NCBI GenBank assembly: GCA_022841825.1
Contig: JALHQT010000004.1
Location: 434,001 to 498,000, forward strand
Reading direction: 5' to 3'
DNA: 64,000 nt
From: Anaerolineae bacterium
Lineage (GTDB): Bacteria > Chloroflexota > Anaerolineae > Aggregatilineales > Phototrophicaceae
This document shows, in pieces, positions 42,929 to 49,995 of the stretch. The translations under genes were made by a program, and so were the position numbers. The notes beneath the pieces are model-generated. The model ran no database searches. It was given only the letters and a program-made list of their open reading frames with translations, and had not been told where the DNA came from. Position 1 is the first letter of the stretch. Each line of letters opens with the position of its first letter.

Positions 42929-45597
42929 CCCGTCGTCTTCATCCCCGCGGCAATGCCGTTGACGGTCGTCAGCACGGCATCCAGGACGCGCTGGTGTTCC
43001 GGCGAGTCCGGTGACAGCACCCGCAGTGTGCGCAGCAGCGCGACCTGGATGTAGTTCAGCGGATCGACATACGGGTTGCGTCGGTCAATCGAGCGGCGCA
43101 TGACCGGGCTGTGCTCCAGCACATCGCTCTGACCAGTGATGCGGCAGATCAGGTCACAGGTCAGGGCATGTTCCGCCTGCATCTGGCTGAAGATGGTCTC
43201 ACGCAGCGTTACGTCGCTCACGAGCGATGCATAGAGCGCGGCAATTCCCATGTCGGCTTTGGCGACATCCAACTGGCAGTTGTCGATCAGCGTCTGAAAG
43301 AATGACCACTCCTTGTACATGGTCTGAAGCAGCGCTACGCCTTGGGGGTTTTCCTTGGCGATGCTGTTGAGTGCGGAACCAACGCCATACCAACTGGGAA
43401 TGATGGCGCGGCTTTGCGTCCACGAGAACATCCAGGGGATCGCGCGGACTTCCGCAAAGCCGCCTGCCTTGCGCTTCGCCGGGCGCGAGCCAATCGGCAT
43501 TTTGGACAGCTCGTGGATTGGGGTCGCCTGCTGCCAGTACTCGGCAAACCCCGGCGTTTCATAGACGAAGTCGCGGTAAGTGCGCCGCCCGTGTTCTGCA
43601 AGCGCCTCCATGGTCGTCAGCCAGACTTCCTGCACAGGTGCCTTGCTTGGCGCACCGAGCGCCAGCAGGGCGGCATTTAGCACCTGCTGCAAGTGGCGGC
43701 GTCCGATGTCCTTGTTGGCGTAGCGATAGGCGATGACTTCGCCCTGCTCGGTGATCTTCAGTCGTCCGTCGAGCGTTTGTGCGGGCTGTGAGAGGATGGC
43801 GCGGTTGGTGGGTCCTCCACCGCGCCCGATGCTGCCGCCGCGCCCATGAAACAGCTCCAGCTCGATGCCGCGCGCACGGCAGACCTGTGAGAGCGCGCGC
43901 TGTGCGGTATACAGACTCCAATTCGAGGCGAGATAGCCGCCATCTTTGTTGCTGTCGGAATAACCGAGCATGATCTGCTGGCGATCTCCGCGATGCTTCA
44001 GGTAGTCGCGGTAGACGGGGTTGTCGAACAATGCTTCCATAATGGCGGGTGCGCTGTGTAGGTCATCGATGGTCTCAAACAGCGGCACGATATCGACGTG
44101 GGGTTCGATGGCGGTTTCGCGGGCGAAGAGGAGCATCGTCAGCGCGTCGCTCGGCGCGGTACACATGCTGGCGATCACGCTGTCGATGGCGTGCGTGCCA
44201 TGCAGACGGTGTGCCCGGCGGATCATGCGCCAGGTCGCAATGACGCGGTTGCTCGTGTCGCTCAACTCTGGGTCAACCGGGAAGAGTGGGCGATGACTGG
44301 CGATTTCTCTGCTCAGGAGCGCCTGCTTTTCGGCTTCCGGGAGCGTCAGGTAGTCCTCGCTGATGCCGTAACGCTTGAAGAGTTCGGCGATGCACTGCGC
44401 CTGAAGTCGCGCATCTTCACGGATGTCCAACGGCACGAGGATCATGCCGAACAGCCGCACCTTCTGAATGATGCGATGGACTTCGCCGCTGGCAACCCGC
44501 ACGCACTTTGCGGCACGCAAACTCTTCGAGACCAGTTCCAGGTCGGCGAGCAGCTCGTCACTGGTCTTGTAACCGTCGTTCGCAAGCTGCGTGTGGATTG
44601 CGTCCATTACGGCGCGGTAATCCTCGCCGCTGTACTTTGCGCTGGGGGAATCCAGTTCAAATCGCTCACGCAGTTCCGCGCTCAAGGGAGTTTCTTCCGC
44701 CCACTGCGTCAGGTGGTCGCGCAGAAAGGTGATGTCGGTCAGATAGACCTGGATGGCTGCGCGGCGCATGGCGGCAAATGTCTCTAAGGTCACGTCTGCT
44801 GTCACATTCGGATTGCCATCGCGGTCGCCGCCTATCCATGAAGAGAAGCGCAGGAAGGGCGGGAGGTTGTTCCAGTCACCATCGGGATACTGCATCGTGA
44901 GCGCAGTGCTCATGTCCTGGTACTGTTCGACCACCATGTCCATGATGGCGCTGGTGATGAAGTAGACACCGAAATCGACCTCGTCGCTGACGGTCGCTTT
45001 TGCCGCGCGGGTGGGGCGGGTATGCCAGAGTTCCTCAATCTCTTCCAGCATGGCGGTCTTCAGCGCTGCTGTTTCGCGCGGGACCTGATCGGAGGCGTTG
45101 AAGCGCTCGACCATCTGGGTGATGTGGCGCAGCTTGACCAGGACTTCCTTGCGTTTTGCTTCGGAGGGGTGCGCGGTGATGACCAGTCGAACGCCGAGGC
45201 GCTGGAGCAGGCGTTTGACCTCGGACGCATCCAACCCGGCGGCTTTGAGCTGCGCGATGGCATCTTCCAGGCTCTCAGACAGCCCCTGGTTGCGTTCGCG
45301 TTCGCGCAGGGTGCGTATGCGTTGTTGATCTTCGGCGATGTTGATGAGCTGGAAGTAATTGCTGAATGCCTTGATGAGGATTTGAAGCGACGCGAGATCG
45401 AGCTGATCGATCTGAGTTGAAAGCTCGACGGCGGCTTCTGCCTGTCCGCTGCGGCGCGCTTTGGCGGCGATACGCACTTCTTCGACCAGTTTGAAGGCAG
45501 CGTCCCCGTGCTGCTCCTTGATGATGTCGCCCAGCAATTTGCCAAGCATACGGATATCAATGCTCAATTGGTTGACAATCTCGGCGGTTTCGCGCAT
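42925..45597 (-). CDS. ppc: Phosphoenolpyruvate carboxylase
   Basis: Makes oxaloacetate from PEP and bicarbonate, feeding the TCA cycle. About 890 residues. Catalytic blocks are present: VITAHPSEAKRKEVL with the active His, GYSDSNKDGGYLASNW, FHGRGGSIGRGGGPTNRA and GSRPAKRK, with IPWMFSWTQSR after it. I prefer the ATG at 45597, which gives the expected N terminus (MRETAEIVNQLSIDIRMLG); GTG at 45609 and TTG at 45678 are possible longer starts. The last residues MKTTG are the shortened form of the usual C-terminal end. It is divergent from a TetR gene across a 266-base A+T-rich gap. Confidence 0.95.
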   Translation of the reverse strand: MRETAEIVNQLSIDIRMLGKLLGDIIKEQHGDAAFKLVEEVRIAAKARRSGQAEAAVELSTQIDQLDLASLQILIKAFSNYFQLINIAEDQQRIRTLRERERNQGLSESLEDAIAQLKAAGLDASEVKRLLQRLGVRLVITAHPSEAKRKEVLVKLRHITQMVERFNASDQVPRETAALKTAMLEEIEELWHTRPTRAAKATVSDEVDFGVYFITSAIMDMVVEQYQDMSTALTMQYPDGDWNNLPPFLRFSSWIGGDRDGNPNVTADVTLETFAAMRRAAIQVYLTDITFLRDHLTQWAEETPLSAELRERFELDSPSAKYSGEDYRAVMDAIHTQLANDGYKTSDELLADLELVSKSLRAAKCVRVASGEVHRIIQKVRLFGMILVPLDIREDARLQAQCIAELFKRYGISEDYLTLPEAEKQALLSREIASHRPLFPVDPELSDTSNRVIATWRMIRRAHRLHGTHAIDSVIASMCTAPSDALTMLLFARETAIEPHVDIVPLFETIDDLHSAPAIMEALFDNPVYRDYLKHRGDRQQIMLGYSDSNKDGGYLASNWSLYTAQRALSQVCRARGIELELFHGRGGSIGRGGGPTNRAILSQPAQTLDGRLKITEQGEVIAYRYANKDIGRRHLQQVLNAALLALGAPSKAPVQEVWLTTMEALAEHGRRTYRDFVYETPGFAEYWQQATPIHELSKMPIGSRPAKRKAGGFAEVRAIPWMFSWTQSRAIIPSWYGVGSALNSIAKENPQGVALLQTMYKEWSFFQTLIDNCQLDVAKADMGIAALYASLVSDVTLRETIFSQMQAEHALTCDLICRITGQSDVLEHSPVMRRSIDRRNPYVDPLNYIQVALLRTLRVLSPDSPEHQRVLDAVLTTVNGIAAGMKTTG

Positions 45598-45761
45598 GAC
45601 TTTGCTCACATCCCCGTTGGAAAAACCCACCTGGAGCGATAGAGGTGGTAATTCTATCGTCCTGTGACGGTTTTCCAACAGCCGACTGACTCTTTATATG
45701 CTCATATGGACAAACATACATGCTGATGACTATGTGTGCGTTGGCATACATCGGCTGCGAG

Positions 45762-45767
45762 ATTATA
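45762..45767 (-). promoter_or_regulatory. Possible -10 box of ppc
   Basis: TATAAT on the minus strand in the gap between ppc and the TetR gene. It would give a leader of about 155 bases. No -35 box is convincing. Confidence 0.3.
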
Positions 45768-45863
45768 GTATTGTTGTAGCAGCGAGTATTTCATTGTGTT
45801 ACACTAACCATAATCTGTATCGTAGTTCGTAATGTAATATCGGTTCGCGGGAGAAAGACTGAG

Positions 45864-46466
45864 ATGAGACGAGTTCCTCAACAAGCGCGCTCTCAGCGTC
45901 GGATTGAGGCAATACTGGATGCCGCGTGTGCGATTATCGGCGATATTGGTTTTGAGGCGATGACGACTAACATGGTTGCGGAACGCGCAGAGACGTCCAT
46001 CGGTTCGATTTATCAGTTCTTTGAAAACAAGGACGCCATCATCCGCGCATTATGTGACCGGCACCTCGAACGCCTTGTCGAGCCATTGGATAGTGCGCCT
46101 GTGCCTGGTGATCCCTGCGACGTACAGCTTGGGGCAATGTTGAGGGCGATTGATCAGTACTACTGGACCAATCCAGGATTCAGAGCTTTCTTGTTTGGAA
46201 CTTATGCGCCGCGAGAAATGGCGATTATCAGTAAACACCTGATGCAACCACTGATCCACCGATTTGCTGCGGTGATGCGCAGCCATTTCGCGGACATGCC
46301 CGAATTTGAGGCACAAATTCATTCCGAAGTGATGCTGTATGCTATCTCGAGAATACTGTTATTCGTGGCGCGTATGGATGATAGCCTGGAGGCGCGCGCC
46401 GAAATGATGCAAAAGCAGCAGCTCATTCTTATGAGTGTGTGCAGATCAATGCTGCACAGTCAGTAG
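45864..46466 (+). CDS. TetR family transcriptional regulator
   Basis: A 200-residue repressor. The DNA-binding domain is N-terminal: QARSQRRIEAILDAACAII, then the helix-turn-helix AETSIGSIYQFFENKDAII at about residues 43-61. The C-terminal ligand domain has no recognisable pocket. It is divergent from ppc and could regulate it or only itself; no palindrome of typical operator size stands out. The gene ends near the convergent HtrA-like gene. Confidence 0.9.
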   Translation: MRRVPQQARSQRRIEAILDAACAIIGDIGFEAMTTNMVAERAETSIGSIYQFFENKDAIIRALCDRHLERLVEPLDSAPVPGDPCDVQLGAMLRAIDQYYWTNPGFRAFLFGTYAPREMAIISKHLMQPLIHRFAAVMRSHFADMPEFEAQIHSEVMLYAISRILLFVARMDDSLEARAEMMQKQQLILMSVCRSMLHSQ

Positions 46467-46521
46467 GGTGGTGAGGGAAGCCCCTGTCATGGGAGCGCCA
46501 CCTCACCCATCCCTCTGCTGA

Positions 46522-47418
46522 TTAGCTGCGTTCTCCAATGGTCACTGTAACATCGTGAGCTTGCCCACCTCGGATGACACGCGCCTGCGCGGTCGTACCA
46601 ACCCGGTCGCCGCTCAACGCCATCATCAGGTCATCCATCTGCCGAATTTGCAGCCCTGCCATGTGAACCAGCGTGTCACCCATCAGCAGACCACCGGCTT
46701 CCGCCGGGCTTCCAGGCTCGACTGAAGCGATCATGAGACCCGTTTCCTGCTTCAGGGATTCTGCCAATGCTGCGGGCAAGCGTACCGGTTGGGCGCTGAC
46801 TCCCAGGTAGCCGCGTTTGACATGACCATGCTTCAGGAGCGTTTCGGCGACACGGCTCACCGTCGCTGCCGGGATCGTAACGCTGGCACCGCGTACAAGT
46901 GCCGAAGAATTCAAGCCGACGAACGTGCCATCCGCACTCAGAAGGGGACCCCCGGAGAAGCCGGGATACATCAGCACATCCGTCTGGACGTAGCTGTCGA
47001 TGGTGCCGCCGCTGCCGGTGCGCCAGCCGTCTTCTACCGCGCTGATGACGCCGAGTGTCGCTTGAACGCGCGTGCCTGGGCGACCCAGGGCGAGGACAAA
47101 CTGCCCCACTTTCACTTCGTCAATCGCCGTCCAACGCGCAGCGTCCAGCCCGGATGCCTCGACTCGCAAAAGAGCGATGTCGGTGGTGTGATCTCTGCCG
47201 ATAATCGTGGCTGCGTGGGTTGTGCCATCATGGAGAGTAACTTTGATGTTGTCGTCGCGCTCGATGACGTGGTTTGCCGTCACGATGTCGCCGTCGGCGG
47301 ACAGGACGACGCCGCTGGCGGGCGTGTGCCGGCGCGCCTCAATGCTGACAATGCTGCGCCCAGCGGTGGCGGTGGTTGCCGCCATTTCCTGCGAGAGTTT
47401 TGTCAAAAATTCGCTCAT
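46522..47418 (-). CDS. HtrA-like trypsin-fold protease with one PDZ domain, no signal peptide
   Basis: A 298-residue serine protease. The catalytic triad is complete: His50 in TANHVIE, Asp80 in HTTDIALLRV and Ser155 in PGFSGGPLL. A PDZ domain follows at about 200-292 (MIASVEPGSPAEAGGLLMGDTLV). The N terminus MSEFLTKLSQEMAATTATAG has no signal peptide or membrane helix, unlike DegP/DegS, so the enzyme is probably cytoplasmic. It is the last gene of the minus-strand signalling row, 117 bases after the LuxR-type regulator. It might clear a regulator or damaged protein; that is inference. Confidence 0.9.
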   Translation of the reverse strand: MSEFLTKLSQEMAATTATAGRSIVSIEARRHTPASGVVLSADGDIVTANHVIERDDNIKVTLHDGTTHAATIIGRDHTTDIALLRVEASGLDAARWTAIDEVKVGQFVLALGRPGTRVQATLGVISAVEDGWRTGSGGTIDSYVQTDVLMYPGFSGGPLLSADGTFVGLNSSALVRGASVTIPAATVSRVAETLLKHGHVKRGYLGVSAQPVRLPAALAESLKQETGLMIASVEPGSPAEAGGLLMGDTLVHMAGLQIRQMDDLMMALSGDRVGTTAQARVIRGGQAHDVTVTIGERS

Positions 47419-47535
47419 GCTTGATCTTCCCCGAATGTAGGTAATCTCCGATGACGTTATTGAAGCAGAGTTCCCCAGCCATGTAATCGCCCATTACGCT
47501 AGTGGGGAGGCTGGAAGAAAGTGTAGTGACGGCGC

Positions 47536-48171
47536 TCAAAGCGCGATCAGACCCTGGCGTGTTGCACGAACCACGGCTTCGGTACGGCTTTGCACGCCAA
47601 GTTTGCCCATGATCGCGTTGATATGGAATTTGATGGTGTGCTCGCTGACATTGAGCTTCAGAGCAATCTGCTTGTTTGGCAGTCCTTCTGCGACCAGGCG
47701 CAGCACTTCAAGTTCACGATTGGTGAGGATGTCCGGCATGGGCAGCAGAGTCGGGGCTGCGGGATGGCTCAGGAGCGGGAGGCTGGTGTGGACGACGATG
47801 AGATTTGCCACTACGGCGTTCAGCGCGATAGCAATGGTTTCCGCATCTGCGTTCGAACCAAGAACGCCGCGCGCGCCTGCCGCGATCAGTTCAGCCGTTC
47901 GCTGTTCGTCGTGCAGAAGCAGCAGCGCGGGCGTTGCGACGTCGCGGAGTTCGGCAAGCCTGGGTGATGACTGAGCGGAATCTCGTGGGACTTCCCAGAC
48001 GATGGCATCCGGTTTGTAAAGTCCCACAAGATCGGGAAGTGCGGAATCGCCCGCGCTCTGACCGACGACCTGGATGTGCGGCTGACTGCCGATGGCATTG
48101 ACAATGCCGACACGGGTATAGGGATGATCGGAAATAACCAGTATTCGGAGGGGTTCTGCCCATGATGGCAT
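47536..48171 (-). CDS. LuxR/NarL-type regulator with a degenerate receiver domain
   Basis: A 211-residue transcription factor. The C-terminal GerE-type helix-turn-helix (about 146-208; LTNRELEVLRLVAEGLPNKQIALKL, SEHTIKFHINAIMGKLG) is intact. The N-terminal receiver domain keeps the fold, but the phosphorylated Asp is Glu60 (KPDAIVWEVPRD), the switch Thr/Ser is missing in ALLLLHD, and the conserved Lys is missing in GARGVLGS. It should not be phosphorylated; the Glu may mimic an active state. I chose the ATG at 48171, just before the receiver fold. It lies in the same row as the kinase and receivers. Confidence 0.87.
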   Translation of the reverse strand: MPSWAEPLRILVISDHPYTRVGIVNAIGSQPHIQVVGQSAGDSALPDLVGLYKPDAIVWEVPRDSAQSSPRLAELRDVATPALLLLHDEQRTAELIAAGARGVLGSNADAETIAIALNAVVANLIVVHTSLPLLSHPAAPTLLPMPDILTNRELEVLRLVAEGLPNKQIALKLNVSEHTIKFHINAIMGKLGVQSRTEAVVRATRQGLIAL

Positions 48172-48260
48172 GGTGACCTGCCTGATGAAACCACGAAGCA
48201 ATGCGCTTCATCTTGGCACAGGCAGGATTAGAGACGTGTTGGAAGTTTCTTTGCAGGCGG

Positions 48261-49163
48261 TTATCGGAGGTCGCGGTGCATTTCGATTCGCCTGAAAACT
48301 TCGATGTAACCAATCTTCTGAAGCGCCGCCATGCCCGGAGCGGCAGCCGGGAAATTCTCCATCTTGGCATCCAGACTCGGATAAGATTTGTGGATGGTGT
48401 GGAAAAGTGCGGTCAGCATCGCGTCGGCGTATGTTGGAGGCACGTTGATGGCGAAGTGAGACATCTGAAAGCGCGCTTTGCGAAATAGAACCCAGCCGCT
48501 GCTTCCATCACGATGACACGCAGAAAACCCGGTGATGTCCTCACTCTTGAGCAGCGATGCCGACTCATCCAGCCAGCTTGGAGCTGTGTGGCGCTGCTCC
48601 GCGAGGCATAAGTGCAGCGCTTCGCCCTCCAGCGCAGTAACCTGAATGTCGTCTGCGGGCTGGGTCTCCAATCTCGCCGGAGGTCGATTCAGGATCGATA
48701 GCTCCCGCTCACCTTCAAATCCATGCCTGTGGAACAAGCGCTTCGCTGGTTCGTTGCCGACGATCACCTCAAGCTGGATGTGTTTGGCAAAAAGGGCGTA
48801 TGCCCGTTCGATTAAGCCGGTCATCAACATGTGACCGAGCTTGTGGTGGCGCAAATGGGGGACAACCCCCAGTCGGGTCAACCAGGCGCGCTGCTCGCGA
48901 AACGCGATCATTCCCATACCAGCGGGATGCCCATCAGGGTCAGTTACTATAAGGGAATTGCGCAGATCCACATCGTAGTCGCGCACATAGTCTTCCATCC
49001 TGCGACCGTTCATCGGCATCGGGACGATATAATCAATGCGCGTCTCATTAAAGATATGTGCCAGCTCGTCATAGTTGTAGTCGCTCGATTTGCGCATCAC
49101 CCATCGTATCGGGACGGGTTGGGATGTTGTGGTGGCGGAATCCAGTACGACCAAAGTACTCAC
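48261..49163 (-). CDS. GNAT family N-acetyltransferase
   Basis: A 300-residue protein. The N-terminal half has the acetyl-CoA loop of GNAT enzymes: VVPHLRHHKLGHMLMTGLIERA near residues 97-118 (the Q/RxxGxG/A loop is here HHKLGH), then LEVIVGNEPAKRLFHRHGFEGE. The C-terminal half (from about 165) looks like a second, degenerate GNAT-like unit ending PAAAPGMAALQKIGYIEVFRRIE. The GTG start overlaps the stop of the receiver gene by 4 bases; a later ATG at 49097 is also possible. The acceptor substrate is unknown. Its place inside the signalling row suggests that it may modify a member of that system. Confidence 0.82.
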   Translation of the reverse strand: MSTLVVLDSATTTSQPVPIRWVMRKSSDYNYDELAHIFNETRIDYIVPMPMNGRRMEDYVRDYDVDLRNSLIVTDPDGHPAGMGMIAFREQRAWLTRLGVVPHLRHHKLGHMLMTGLIERAYALFAKHIQLEVIVGNEPAKRLFHRHGFEGERELSILNRPPARLETQPADDIQVTALEGEALHLCLAEQRHTAPSWLDESASLLKSEDITGFSACHRDGSSGWVLFRKARFQMSHFAINVPPTYADAMLTALFHTIHKSYPSLDAKMENFPAAAPGMAALQKIGYIEVFRRIEMHRDLR

Positions 49164-49546
49164 TCCTGCGCAACGGGTGGGGCAACAAACGGCAGGAAGC
49201 CTGCGACCTGAGATGGAAAGTTGCGCGTGTTGATGGGCTTGTGAATCACGCCATCACACTTGTAGACGCGGGCGATTTCTGCCGCAACTTCTTCCGGATA
49301 GGCGGTGAATGCGACGATGCGCGTCTGATTGAGCAGTGGGTTCTGTCGAACCATCGCAATGATCGTCTGTCCATCCACATCGGGCAACCCGAGATCGACC
49401 AGAACCAGATCGGGTTTCAGGTCGAAGACCAGCGCCAGCCCATCCTCGCCCGAAAACGCGGTATGCACCTCATGTTTCGCTTTTAGGAGACGCGCAGCCA
49501 GCCGCGCGTTTTCCGGATGGTCATCAATGATGACTACGACGCTCAT
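49160..49546 (-). CDS. Single-domain response regulator (CheY-like)
   Basis: A 128-residue receiver. The acidic pair IDD is at residues 7-9, the phosphorylated Asp51 in LVDLGLPDVDG, Thr81 in AFTAYPEE and Lys103 in IHKP. All functional residues are in place. There is no output domain, so it relays phosphate or binds a partner. GGAGGAG before the ATG at 49546 sets the start; a longer frame runs into the preceding receiver gene. It starts 16 bases after that gene and overlaps the GNAT gene. Confidence 0.93.
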   Translation of the reverse strand: MSVVVIIDDHPENARLAARLLKAKHEVHTAFSGEDGLALVFDLKPDLVLVDLGLPDVDGQTIIAMVRQNPLLNQTRIVAFTAYPEEVAAEIARVYKCDGVIHKPINTRNFPSQVAGFLPFVAPPVAQE

Positions 49547-49562
49547 CGTCACTCCTCCACTG

Positions 49563-49952
49563 CTATGACGAATTCGGGAGGATCGGTGTCGCAAGAAAAT
49601 GGGCAACCGTGTTCAACAGCTCGTTCTTCGTAATCGGTTTTGGGACGTAACCATTGCAACCCGCCTCAATACAGCGTTCACGGTCCCCATGCATAGCGTT
49701 CGCGGTCAGGGCGACAATGGGTATGTGGGCGACACTCTGCTGCGCCTTGAGGCGTGTTGTCGCTTCCAGACCATCGATGTCGGGCAAGTTAACATCCATC
49801 AGCACAAGGTTGGGGCGCTCACGCTCGACCAGTTCGATGCCGCTCTTGCCGTCCATTGCTTCCAGGACTTCGTAACCAGCGCTCATGAGAATTTTGCGCA
49901 CGAGGCGCATATTCTGTGGATTATCTTCGACGCAAAGGATCCGCGCAACCAT
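49563..49952 (-). CDS. Single-domain response regulator (DivK/CheY-like)
   Basis: A 129-residue receiver with intact Glu9-Asp10, phosphorylated Asp53 (LMDVNLPDIDG), Thr83 (ALTANAM) and Lys105 (VPKP). The sequence ALTANAMHGDRERCIEAGCNGYVPKP is typical of receivers that act with hybrid-type kinases. It lacks an output domain. It lies 43 bases downstream of the PLP-enzyme/receiver fusion and is a natural phosphate partner of the kinase at the head of the row. Confidence 0.93.
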   Translation of the reverse strand: MVARILCVEDNPQNMRLVRKILMSAGYEVLEAMDGKSGIELVERERPNLVLMDVNLPDIDGLEATTRLKAQQSVAHIPIVALTANAMHGDRERCIEAGCNGYVPKPITKNELLNTVAHFLATPILPNSS

Positions 49953-49995
49953 AGAGTATATCCAACCTGTCTGCCATAATTGGCATCAATTGTCC

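Noticed and set aside
49955-49960. TATACT on the minus strand next to the start of the first single receiver gene
   Set aside because: It ends only 2 bases before the ATG, too close for a promoter to serve that start, and the gene is within a close-packed row.
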